Of a stretch of DNA of 64,000 nucleotides, positions 27,879-40,900 are shown piece after piece. Below the pieces are notes generated by a model. The model was not told where the DNA came from. It searched no databases and saw only the letters and a list, made by a program, of their open reading frames with translations. Source of the stretch: Balanoglossus misakiensis (taxonomy: Eukaryota > Hemichordata); the NCBI GenBank assembly GCA_040954595.2, contig CM082579.2, positions 372,001 to 436,000 of the forward strand, given 5' to 3'. The first letter of the stretch is position 1, and each line of letters starts with the position of its first letter. Position numbers and translations under genes: made by a program.

Positions 27879-29366
27879 ATACGGAGCAAATTATTCGATT
27901 ATCAGTGATACGCTTGGGATTCCGAATGAGAGGGACGGCAAACCAGAAACAGATACGTCACAAATCTTCTCTGGTGATTAATGTCACTCAAGAATGATAA
28001 TATGGGTGTCATTCGTCGAAAAGAGAAAATGAGTGTCAAACCTTCATCAACAGGCAAATGACAATTTCGCCGAAAATGAGGATAAAGTTGAAAATCCAAG
28101 ACTGACTGTGTCTACAACTAAAACACGTTTAAACTTTACTATTTCACTAATAGATTACACCATTCTTATATGTGAATACTACGTATACTGCCCTATAAGT
28201 TTGTTGTGTTCAATTTTATTCAATAACCACTTCCGTCCAAAATATACCATGTCTTTATGATTTGCTGTGGTTTTGAATTTTAAAGATTGTATTACTTTGC
28301 ATACATTCCAAGCTCCAAAGGTTTTGACAAGGCTTTGATACTTATACATGTATATCAGGTCAACAACAGTACTATAACTCATTTGACATGTAAATCTTTA
28401 ATCGAATGACAGGGAATTTCTGAACAAAATGCTCTTTTGATCAAGATTGATCTAGCAGAGTATTTTAATACAATTTCCAACATTCCTTTGTGATATTCAA
28501 TACTTTTAATAAAAAAACTTTTTGAATATCTCAGATTCATAATTCTTCCGGAATGAGTGTTTGAAATCAGCATCAGATGTTTTGAACAGCTTCTGAGCAG
28601 TTATTGTAAAACAACTTCGCCAGGTGATACCCATCCACACACAACTCTCTTTTCATGCCCTATATCACAACAGGCATCACAAGATGCTGCAAGACGAACA
28701 CACACTTTCTAAACAAATACTTTAATTATAAAAATTCACCAGTACAATGTTTGAAATGGGCAAATAGGACAGGCCTGGCAGGAACTGGTTGGATTATAAC
28801 AGACATACCAATACTACAAACCCTCTTACTCTGTTTATCAACAAGAAAAAACACAATCACCACTCAGAAGTAAAATCAACATATCCACATTGCAACTTCA
28901 ACCATTGTTATATTATCAAACAATGAAAGTTTCTCCCAGTGTGTATATGCGCCACTTAGTCCCCAACGGTTCCAAAAAATAATTACATCAACCATTTTAT
29001 TTCCATCCAGTGTTTATAATGGAAATCTGGTCATTGTAAAGGTACAGCTGCAACTTCAGATATATATTGATTTAGTGTATCTTTTACAAGTTTGCTACAT
29101 GACACACATTTCAAAGCACCCAGTATTCAATGTGTTAAGTCAGTCTGTATATGCACAGTCTCCACTATCGTTTTCATTTGAATTTTGTCCAGATTAAAAT
29201 TCAAATATTGAAAACAATGAATTATGTCAGTAAAGAACACAAGAGTATTGAATTGTCAAATATCAGGAGTAGAATAATAAACTCTTGTTGATACACAAGT
29301 ATTATATCAAAAGTAACGGCTGATGTGTTTAAACTACATGAAATGCTGCTTCCTTCTTCAAAATAC
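27879..29366. other. Region between TNFR-like gene and MAGOH 3' ends
   Basis: No supported gene. AT-rich sequence that should contain the two convergent 3' UTRs. A + strand AATAAA lies at 28508-28513 and a - strand AATAAA at 28996-29001. An imperfect hairpin is at 29171-29214. Confidence 0.45.
29171..29214. repeat. AT-rich imperfect hairpin
   Basis: Left arm TTTTCATTTGAATTTT (29171-29186) pairs with 29196-29214, which contains its reverse complement interrupted by three extra bases. It would lie in the MAGOH 3' UTR if the signal at 28996-29001 is used. AT-richness makes chance pairing plausible. Confidence 0.35.
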
Positions 29367-30860
29367 TTAGATTGGTTTGATCTTGAAGTGTAAACCAATT
29401 AATGAAAACACCAGACATTTGAGATCTTGAACTAAATAGTAGAATGTACGTAAACCTTCTGCATCTCTGTAAAATAAAAGAAAAAAGACAGTAATTAGAC
29501 ACTGCAAGGATGAAGCAGAAAATCATAATCACATATGGGCTGCTTGGCACATAATTCCCACAAGATGTTAACTTCAGCATATGTCTGTTTCCATTTCTTT
29601 GCCGATTTGTGTAACTTAGACTGGTGACTAAAACTCCTTTGAAAATAAAACTGATTATAATATCCACCAAAGAAAATACAAACAATGAAAGACATCAAGA
29701 CATTTGATTTCTTCAACAACTTACTTGCATTGGTTGACATCAATCAATGATCCAATTTTACTGGTTGTGAAGGAAATGTGTTCATCACCCATGACTATTT
29801 CTAATTCTTGTCTGCCAACTCTGTCTGGTTGAGGCCAAAGGGCATCATCTTCTTGCAGGATTTCACTGTCTTCAATGATTCTTTTCAATTCATCGATAAC
29901 AGCTTTGTGTACAAAAGCCTGGACAAGAAACAATAATGATGTGTGTTAGCATTATATTAAGATTCAAATTACTTTCATTTTTCAAAAACAATCGAACAAC
30001 TGCAAATCAAACCCAAACCCAAACCCGAAGAGATACAAATTGCTTGAGAAAACCATTTTCATTAAGGATAAATCAATTAATGATAGCTAACAATATTATA
30101 GTCATGTTTTTCTTACCTCTTTCCTTATCATGACATCATTTTTGTAATTTGAATTATTTGCGTACCTCAGTTTGCCTGCGTGAAGGAAGAGAAAACTAAC
30201 TTATTGACAGTCTTACCACACTCAACAAAGCTAAAGGCCAGGCATAGTGATGCCAAAACACTACTTGTTATAATTGTGTATGAAAAGTGTTCATTTGTGA
30301 ACACATCAATACATTATCCCCGTTGTACAGTAATCAGGTCAGAAACCGTGACTGAAAAAGTCAGTCATCAACTGAGGCCTGGTCATTGTAGTCAACTGAG
30401 AAAGTTACACAGAAACCGACAACCAATCACCGACGTCGGCGTGACGTTGACATGTTTACACCGGACTCGACTCTGCTTTTTTCGACAAGAATCGGGGTGG
30501 CATCGTACAGATTCATTGAATTACAGTAAACGTTCCACCTTCCGAACAAAGGGTATGGGGCCACCAAATGTCGTGTTGCACCAGTCCCAGAGCAATGCAA
30601 CTTGCAAGCGTACTAAGAACGCCGGTGTTTTGTGTTGGCATTTTCACGTGTCTTCATTGATCGATCACCAGTGTACTGTGTAGCGTCAAACCTGACGTTC
30701 CTTTCGAAACTAACGCACATTTCGGAGTCTGACGATGTTATTAACATGTTTATCACAACACATAGAACTCACCGTCAGGTCTAAACTCAAATTCAAGGAA
30801 TTCGTGACCAAATTTCCCCTTGTGTCCAACGTAGTATCGGAGGTAAAACTCGCTCGCCAT
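29367..30860 (-). CDS. MAGOH: Mago nashi homologue, exon junction complex subunit (146 aa, 4 exons)
   Basis: Exons in order: 30773-30860, 30117-30175, 29725-29918, 29367-29466. They give 146 codons plus stop, the same length as human MAGOH. MAGOH forms a heterodimer with RBM8A/Y14 in the exon junction complex, which marks spliced mRNA for localisation and nonsense-mediated decay. The start [20 protein letters not shown], the middle [11 protein letters not shown] and [20 protein letters not shown], and the end [15 protein letters not shown] are near-identical to animal orthologues. Small differences ([13 protein letters not shown] where vertebrates have VNQSKDPEGLRVF) are ordinary. It is divergent from the INPP4 gene and probably shares its promoter interval. 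Confidence 0.98.
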
Positions 30861-31433
30861 GATGCTTTTCCGCTTTACCCAGAAAGCTTTGCGCGAAAAG
30901 CACACCTAAGTTTACTGATTTTTACTTTTTTTTAAACCCTACAACATTGAAAAATAATTACCACGTTAATATTTTTATCCTTTGTCTTTCGTCTATACTG
31001 TAGCTTCTCAGTTGTATTTGAATGAGAATATAGTACATGGCGGTCAACTTATGACGTTTAAGCGCTTCAACTTTCAAAAGAATATTGACACCCTAACTTT
31101 ACAACAAAATGTAACTTTACAACAAAACAGTTTGTAAACACTTCCGGGTCCGTGTGATCGCATAGACTTTGGATGGAGCAATCGAGTCTCGCTGTGTGGT
31201 GATACCTGTCTCTCAACAAAAATCAGGTTTGCGAGTGTAATTTAGCATGACGATTTGATTGGAGTGTATCATGGGCATGTCATCTAAGAGAGAACCGTCT
31301 GAGATGTAGTGATCGCAACACGATGGGATGTGGATGTACTCGGTAAATCACCGTTGTTTGGATGTACAGTTACACTTACAGTAGTTACTAGTACTTTACT
31401 ACTCGAAAGTTGACTTTGCATGGCAGTAGAAGA
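30861..31433. promoter_or_regulatory. Divergent promoter interval of MAGOH and INPP4
   Basis: Only 573 bases separate the two start codons, which point away from each other: a typical bidirectional housekeeping promoter layout. An ETS/GABP-type site, ACTTCCGGGT, is at 31140-31149. A 16-bp direct repeat (TAACTTTACAACAAAA) occurs at 31094-31109 and 31112-31127. There is no clear TATA box. Transcription start sites are not visible. Confidence 0.5.
31140..31149 (-). promoter_or_regulatory. ETS/GABPA-type site
   Basis: The + strand reads ACTTCCGGGT, whose reverse complement contains CCGGAAGT, the ETS-family consensus common in bidirectional promoters. Its place between two divergent start codons supports a promoter role. 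The sequence match is seen; binding is inferred. Confidence 0.4.
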
Positions 31434-31627
31434 ATGAGATATAACGCACGTGAACTCTCACAACTGGCGATACAGCCGCCAAAATATTTTACAAAGGAGG
31501 GTTCCCTCTTTATGAAAGAGTCGCCATCTGGAATAAGGAATGATCTTTTTGGAAGAAAGAAAAGTGATAGTGAGTATTCAGTAACATCCCTCTATTCTTT
31601 TTATGTTCTGGACAAAAGATGATGATA

Positions 31628-31710
<83 letters not shown>

Positions 31711-31733
31711 GGTGGTGGTGGTGGTGGTGATGG

Positions 31734-31782
<49 letters not shown>

Positions 31783-31805
31783 GGTGGTGGTGGTGGTGGT
31801 GATGG

Positions 31806-31857
<52 letters not shown>

Positions 31858-31880
31858 GGTGGTGGTGGTGGTGGTGATGG

Positions 31881-31929
<49 letters not shown>

Positions 31930-31952
31930 GGTGGTGGTGGTGGTGGTGATGG

Positions 31953-31995
<43 letters not shown>

Positions 31996-34900
31996 ATTTA
32001 CCAAAAATTAATGTCTATTTCAATCCATCTTTATTCTCTCATGTGTAGCCTACGTAGAACGATGGTGTCGCATTCGGAGCAACATGATGTTTTATTTCAA
32101 AGGGAAGGACATGTTGTCAGAACCATGTGGTGTGATTGTCTTGGAAAGAAGTAATGTTATAGAAACCAATGAAGAATCCCTGGCATTTGCCTTTATAATT
32201 GGTAAGTTATATTGAGATTGAAAATCAAAGATAGAATGTGGTAGAGTCCCATGATGTATAGGGATAAAAAGAAACTTTCCCTGCATTTCCAGTCTAAAGA
32301 AGAGATAACAAAATCAGAAAGGACCAATGTGTCCTAAATACCATAGCATAGAGTACCATAGCAGGAAGTAAATTTGTTTACAACTCAACCTCCATTCCAA
32401 AAAAGAGAGCCAGACATATGGGTCACTGGTAAGTTGACCTGAAGATAATGGCACATTAGAATGACAAAAGTAAGTGGGACATACAGTAAAACAGGATATT
32501 TTCACAAAGACATATTTTCGTGAACTTCACGAGAGCTAGAAAAACAAGAAAATAAATTGTTACAAATTTTGACAATGCAGTTAGTGAAATATGAGAACAC
32601 AAAAATTAATTGTTGATATCGCAAAAAATTCTCTTCGAGAAAGTTTCCCGTTTTACAGTATCGCTCTACTTATTTCCTTATGAGGCACACTGGCACAAAG
32701 CCAGCATGACACACCACCAACGAGAAAATTCTCTACATGCAAGAAAACATTCAATGTAAAAATATTGGGTAGACTGAAGGATTTAGTTGTGTACAGGCAT
32801 TGTGCGACCTTCTACCTTCAGGGTTGAAGTTCAAGGAGTGTTTGAGCACTGTCAGTACTAGATTGGGTCCCCAGGACTGGGTCAATCTACAGATATCACT
32901 TATCAGGCTCATTAAATGAAAATGTATAGTTTGTTGGAGTTCCCACATAGTATTTTAAGAGATTAAAATATGTGGCAATGGGGATAACAAGCACAAGCAT
33001 TGCCGAAAGTCATTCACAAAAATTTTTTTTAATTCACTGAGCCAGACTCTTTACCACAAGAAAAACTTAACATATGAATTATTGTAATGTGCAATTTCAT
33101 CAGGTCAATGCCACTCTTTTTACTTTAAGTCTGTCAGGGCAGTCAGAGCAGAAACTGTCTGCTCTGTCATACAAACAACTAACCCATAAGTTCAGGCTAG
33201 TGGATTTTTCTCCTTTGTTCCTGTACAGGTAAAATATTAATTATCCATAATAATTTGTGCCTGAACAATTATCGCTAGTGTGTTCCTTTGTGGATTGCAC
33301 CAATACAATAGGTGTGAAAAATTAATATTTCTAAGAGGATTATTATCAAATAGAATTTTTTTGTTGCAGTATTGAATTCGATATTCCTTCACATTGTGAT
33401 ATCTGATAATCATCAATCAATTTGCAGTGTTTCCCCAAGATGATAAATTCCAGTATTTAGCAGCTCATACCTCAGAACAGAGGGATGAATGGATGGCTGC
33501 ACTTCAACAAGCCACATACGAAGGTCTGCGTGAACATCTGTTTTATCTCCGTCGTGCTCTCATTGCAAGGACTGGACGAGATCCCATGACTATGGATCAA
33601 CATGTCGGACAAGTTGATGTGGTGCCTTCCAGTATTAGTGGAAGTGATCACCATCCGGATGAACCAGTGCTGGAGATGTCAGTAGGTAATGAGCAGTTAT
33701 ATACACCAAGGATTGGATGAATAGCCCAGGTTGTTGCCATGAAACAAAGCTGTTCAAATAGTACTTTGTTGCAGTTGTTTCTATTTGACTTAAAAAATAA
33801 TCATTACAGCTTATATGGCTTTAAGATAGATTAGACCAAATATATATGCCTGCGTGCCCTGTAAATCCAAGAGGTATGTGACATTGTTGTTTTTTTTCTT
33901 TCAGCATGTAGTGATCTACCAAGTGACATGGATGGCCAGCCACCCACAACATTTGTGGCTATCAGCATGATGACACCACCACATCAGACATCGTGGATAC
34001 GATGTGCACAGACAGAAATCATTCAGGTAATCAAATTGGAATGGATTTCAGATATATGATTCAAACTCAGTAACCAGACATCATTGCTGGTATTGAAATT
34101 TCTTGTTTTAATGTGGTGCTGCAATACCTGCACATTATTTTTTCAATAATAAGAGAGTGTTTATTGAACAATCTTCTGTTTTCAATTTTCAGAGAAACAG
34201 TGATCCTCAGTACTTGACAACAGTGGCATTCAATAACCCTAGGGATATCACCGTGGTAACAAGATTCAAAGGAACTGTGTATGATGTCAGAGACAGAGCA
34301 CATGGCAAGGTTTGAGACCTTTTTGTATATTGTTGCCATTGCTCCAGAGCTCAGTAACGTTACTACTCTTAAACAGGAATAGCTGCAGTATCGGAAGTTA
34401 AACTTTGACTTCAAAATGATGATGAAACCTTTTACATATTGCTGTGCCCCCTTTCTCTCCCTCCTCCTCTCTCTCTCTCTCCCCGCTCTCTCTCTCATTA
34501 GATGATACAAATTGGACAAGCTGTCTGTACTATGAGAGAGATTGTGACATCAGCTGGTAACACCAAAACACTACAATTGGTATCGATGGGAGGCCATGAA
34601 GTGCAAGTTGGAACTCTTACTCTTCTACTTTGGGAGGTAACTTTATTGCATTAGATTCAACATCAAATTGAAAAAGATAAATGATCGCATTATGAATAGA
34701 TAAGGGAGATATTAACATTTCATTTTCTATCATCAGAAAACTGTGTGACCAGAATAACTTTCTTTTTTGAAAATTACAAATTTATTACAGATAAAATTTG
34801 TACCAAACTTATCATCCAACCCTTGTCCATCTGGCAAATGCAGTTTCCATGTTATCATTAATGTGCTGTGTTTGTTTGTTTGCTTTGCTTTGCTTTCTAC

Positions 34901-37900
34901 AGCTACCACCAGATCAGAATCACCCTCAAAGTTCATTGGAGCAGGTAAACAAGCTTTCATTTCATTCATTCATTTATTCAGTGCACAGCATTATAAATCT
35001 TGGTTCTCATCAGAAGTGACAAACACAAATCACTTCAGTTGTGCGTTAGTTGTATCAAATTATATTCAAAGAAGTACTTCCCTTTCTCTTGACCTTTGCT
35101 TCAGTTTCATCTTTTGACATGTCAATAATATGTTCCTGATCTAAAAGTCAGCCCAGATTTTTCACAAACAGTTCAAATTAATGACAGAGTGAGCTGGATT
35201 CAGATATAAATTATTATTATCTGTATTCTGTCGAAACTCTTTTGAATCAACACTAAACTATCAGTGAAAGTGATTTTATTGACTTCCTTGTTATAAAATA
35301 TCAACATTGAATTAATTGGAGTCTATAACACCACTTCCTCTGTAAATCTGAAATCCACACAAACAAGTGTCATCAAAACTGCCAAAGTTCCATAAGGTCA
35401 AAAATTAAAACCTGATGTAAATGTTTGAAAATATGTCACAGAGCTCTTTACATTTTGTTTGCCTGCCTGGCGTTTATGGAGATCAGTTCAACTTCTGGCA
35501 GTTGTTGTACCCTTTGATCTCTTGACACCCCCCTGAAAAGACAGTTAGAAAGTGGTTTCTTCCTTGTTGGCAACATTCTGGAACTGTACGGACAATGTGG
35601 ACAGATGATGTCAGTCATGTCTTGTTTGTGTTACCCTCTGCAGACAAGAACCACAGAAGATGGACATCTCAGAAGAGCCAATCAAACAAACACTGAATTC
35701 CAACCCCAGAAAAGTGTGTTTAAAAAAAGGTTAGACAGCATTAGCAGAGACTCCATGCTGAAGATGGTGTTTGTGAATTCCATGACCAAATCCTACAGAC
35801 CAACCACAGAGGATCAACAGCTTCCTGTGCAAGAAATCATGGCGGAGAGTATTTTTTCGTTCACCCTACCCAAGTTACTGCTGTAAGTAACTTTACTATG
35901 AATATTCACTGAAACCTTAATGTATAAGTGGTCCAGTCTGACCCAGTGGGTGACAGGTTTGGGTGGGGGTGGGGGAGCCAGTAGGATGTGTGAAATGACA
36001 GGGAAGCAGGAAACAACTGTACATTAATCATGCTGTGTAAAACATAATGCTAAATAAATATAACTACTAGATTGGTTTCACATTTGTCACCTATTTTCCT
36101 CTTATAGCAAACTTTTCATCCAGGAAGACCAACAGCGGAATTCTCAGTTGTGTGAGCTGGGGGAGGTAAGTGTTGCCATGGTTTCTTATCCATGTTAAAA
36201 AGGAGGCAATCTTCCATTACTGGTGTCTCAACCTTCCTCTGTCATTGTCTTTGTATCTTGCTTATTATGAAAGTTCTGTCACTTCCAAAATCAATGGTGC
36301 TCTACAGGCCTGCAGCTTGACTTTGAAGTGATCTCAATATGACCCTACATTTTAGACTAAAGGAACTGCTGTCAGGATCCCCCCCCCCCCCCACACACAC
36401 ACACATGCACACACACTGGGCTGTGTGTTTGATGACACTGTCTTGTATTTTTCTTTGCCAGTTGAAGGATCCGTATGAAAACATGAGAAAAGACATCATG
36501 GATGAAAGGATCAATCGAATAGACTCTTACTTGGATGCAATTGAGACATTGAAAAATCACACTGGTAAATAGCACTGCATAATTACTCAGCTATAAGCAC
36601 ATAGTAGGAGAATGATATAAAAGGATCAACATATCCTGGGATTCATATTCTGGGACAACCACTTTTGTTTGCATACAGAAGTAGACTTGCTATACTGGTG
36701 GTATAGCAGTGAATACTTGTGTAACCCTTTGATGAAGGTAGAACCACAGTCCCGCCGTAGATTTCACATTCCTTGCCAACAGGAAATTCATAATTCTTAA
36801 AGACTTTTCCATGTCAATATCTCAAGTGATTTGAAATTTATCCTATTTTCAGGGTCACACTTCAAACGCAGTGTAGACAAAGGCGATAAAAATACAGAAT
36901 TTGTTCCGCTTAATTTGCATTTACAACGAATGCGGGTGACCAGGGGCAGAAAAGGTAAGAGCTTGTCGTCTGATTCAAACCAAAATTGTGGAAAATAGAA
37001 TGAAAGATGGAGATATATGATTGAAATGTGATTTTGATGTTGACAGAGATGCTCTTGTTCACTGAATATGCTTGGTTGGGGAATGTAATTCTTATAAAAT
37101 TGAACTGATCATCTGTTTTCCATTTCCCTGCAGAAGATTTCTATGACTTCATCACAGTTGGAGCGTTCACTGCATATGCCATGAAATATAAATCTGGAGG
37201 TCTGAAGAAAATGCTGCATCACCCACTGAAAGACAGTACCCCAAGGTATTCTGCAAGTACAGCAACTCACATATCAAATAATATTTACAAGGACATTTTA
37301 TAAAGAATTTTTTGGACATATTTTGAAATCTTCAAAACTTTTTTTCTCCACGCAGTACACAGCCCTCAGTATCTTCACTGCTTCAGAAAATTGAAGTTTT
37401 GGAAAGGAATCTTCATTCATTGCAAACAAAAACAGAATGGTATGCCAACCAAATCAGAGCCTTTATTAAGAATCAATCCAGACTTAGCATCGTTGATTCA
37501 GTTTCTACATACTCGGATAAGGTAAGATTGGTGATGTGATAATAATGGTGGTGGTGGTGGTGGTGGTTGAGATAGACAACTCATAATTTAAAGACTTCTC
37601 TGGCATTTATTAACTCTGCACTTATATAAATTGTGACATTGGTAGAAATCTGTCTGAATGATCATGAGTCATGTACGACAATTTGATATTATCAAACTAA
37701 AAACTCGACTTGTATGTAGAGAATTTCTATATCTCCTGAAATCAGACAAAAATGCATTTTCCCACAAAGGAATGTTTAGTTTTGGAAGACTACGTATCAA
37801 TTAAATGTTAGGTCATATGGGGTCCACGAAAGTAACCACAGAAAGGAGTTGCATAATTCACTGTTGAAACACTACTTCTAACTTTTTCACTCTCTGTGAT

Positions 37901-40900
37901 TGCCTGTTGTTTTCTTTTAACAATCTCTGCTAACCTGAATGTATCTGTAATTTATTTCCTTTTCTAACACTGATTTAGATGGCACATTTAAATTCTTTGG
38001 ATGCACAACAGGTTTATCTCTACCCATTTTGTGTTCTTGACAAGGTAATAAGTCTTGCAGAATGTCTAATGATCATATGGCAACCACATTTACATACATG
38101 TACATGTACCGTTATGTCTGTCATTTTAATCATGATATGTCATAAATTTTACAATAATAAAAAACTTGCTATTCCCCCAATTTCCAAATGACTCCATTGA
38201 AGAAAAGATGTGGCTGACCCAAATTTTTGTGGTGAAAGATGCAGCGAAAAATGTTTTCAATTTTTTGGTCTGGAAAAGAGCTATGTGTTTTCTTGTTTAG
38301 ATGGTGGAGCTGATATCGGTCTGTGACACACCTCTTATTCAAGAAGCAGAAATATTTCTGCAAGAATCTGAAGAGAAGGTCCATGATGTAACATTGAAGA
38401 CTAAACCAGCAACACTACCATTGGTTAGTAGGAATACATGTGATATTTGCCTTGGAAATAACTGCTTTTAACAATCCCAATCCCTACTTCTTTATCAGAC
38501 TCTTATTTCAAAGATTTTCTTTGTTTGAATATGATGAATTGTAGAAAAATTAAAAAGGGTCGATATGTACATGATTTTGATGTGAATTTTTCAGAAACAA
38601 ACCACAGATGAAATTCGAAAGAATTTGATGAAATTAGGTCAACTACATAATGAGAGTTCAGCTGAAGAAAAAGGTTGGCAGAGTGAAGTGATTTCAACTG
38701 TGGATTTATTGTCCACTCAAGTCAAGACCCTGTGTCAACAAGCATCCAGTTGTCTGGCTTTGACTCAGATTCTGGTAAGTCGTTTGGTTTATATCCAATA
38801 TGGCTGCCTGGGGCCGTTTTTTATGTACCAGCCTGTAATCCTCTCTGTGTGGATCATGGATTGTATGTTGTGATTAATAGTACATCAGATTCCATTGTGG
38901 ATCTACACTGCAGTATCATCTCTCATTTCACAGGAAGGCCATCAACTCAGATCAATGCTGTCATCATTGCGATACAGACGGGACATAGTACTATCTCAAG
39001 CTGTAAGTTGTCATATTACAAGCTACATTAAAAGTGCATTAGATATATTATTTTTTATAAATTCAATGTAAAATATACAAAAGCTGCGATTGCATAATGT
39101 TTAGTACTTGAAACCTTTAGTGACTTATATTCTGTCTTCCACAGCTTACAAGCGTTATTGCTGGTATCTACACCAAACTCGCAACTCATGGAAGAGATGC
39201 TTTGTTCCAACTTCAGATGAGTCAAATTGGAATTTTGCTACAGTTTGAAAGTTTGTTGAGTACTTATGGTAAGAGACGGAATATAATCAATGACCAATAT
39301 GTGACCATAATGTTCTGTAGAACATGTGTCTGCCTGTCTCTGTCTGATTGTCTACCTGTGGATGAACAGGAATTGGGTACAAACCTGACTGCTATGAAGA
39401 ATATCAAGACTATCAAGAGTGACACGAAAAACATTTTGAAGTAAAATACACCCCTATACCTTACAGCATCAGTTGCATAGTAACCACTTTGTGTTGTATT
39501 ACACAGGTGATGAGATGGGTATGTTAGAAGACATGATTGTTGCTGTTGATGATTTGAACAATGTGACTGTCAGATTGACCAGGGGTAAACACGATGAGCT
39601 ACAATTGCCAACATTCACAGGAAACAGGTAGATACAAGTATATTACTCTTGTATCGTTCCTATTAATGAAATATGAAATGATTTGAAAGAATTTTGATTT
39701 CTTTAGGCTACATGTATATATTCAGTGCAACCCATCAATCTGGTCCATGTAAGATATCATTGGTTTGTTTTTCATTATCTCATTCATCCCTTTCAGGACA
39801 CACATAACAGTCGACATTCCTGTGAATCCAGCTCTGTTTCTGAAGCTGCCAAGTGAAATTCAACGAGGTCAACAAATAAAACTCTGCCCTGTACTTTTTT
39901 CAATGGGAATTAATGAGCAGGCTACACTTGCAGAGAGGTAAGTCTGACACAGTCCCTTACTGCCTGCATTCTTCTCATTCCAAAAACATGTTTGCTTTTA
40001 TGAAATAGTAACGCTGATATTGATCATTCAATGTTCAAACATTTTGACTTCACAGATTTGGGGACACATCATTACAAGAGCAAATCAACCGTGAAAATGT
40101 GTATGTGATGAGAAATTACTGGGATCGTTTCACAAATTTATCTAAACGAAAATGTAAGTTTTCGATATCGTCTGCTGCTTTACTTGAGGATTAAACAGGA
40201 TTGGACAAACAAAGATTGTGTAGGTCGTCATCACAGAGACGAAGATGCCCTTTACTGTTGTTGTTTATCTTGATGCTTTTTGTCACCATGGACATGTGAT
40301 TGATATCCATTCAATATATATCAACAGCATCTGGTGAAGTGTCAAGAAGTGATTCTTTAGAAGTATTACTTACAAGACTTCAAGAAGCTGTTGGCACCAA
40401 GAAACCCAAAAATGTGGATATTCTTCAGCTAGCTTCTCAGGTAGATTGGTTTATGATTGTATTTTAATACTGAAAAGTTTGTAATTGCTTCCTGGTGGTT
40501 TAAAAAAAGACATTTTTGTTTAACATTTTTTATTTTCCTGTCAGCTTTGTTTGCAGATGAACGGTATTCATTTCATCAGCTGCAAGAGTGCCAAGGACAG
40601 AACAGCCATGTCTGTCACTTTAGAACAGTGTATGATTTTACAACGAGAATATTGGATTGATGCCAGGACGTTCAGTCATCTCTTAGACACTATGAGAAGG
40701 TTTGTCATGGTTGCTTCCCATCTCCCATCCCACACACACACACATGCATGCACATTCATGATCTCCATGACACATACTTGGTAACAATCCAAAAACTTTC
40801 AAATGCTCATTGTGTGTCTTTCAGTACAACTGACAACCCCATGTTACTAATTTGACCAATCATCGTGTAGAAAATAAATGAAGTATGTTACAATTCTGTA

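Noticed and set aside
30180-30683. 167-codon frame on the + strand
   Set aside because: It lies in MAGOH intron 1, begins at GTG and has no domain or conserved motif.
31603-32154. Long open frames of poly-Asp/Gly, poly-Met and poly-Ile
   Set aside because: They are produced by the GAT/GGT repeat in an INPP4 intron and are open in several frames at once; none joins the INPP4 exons in frame.
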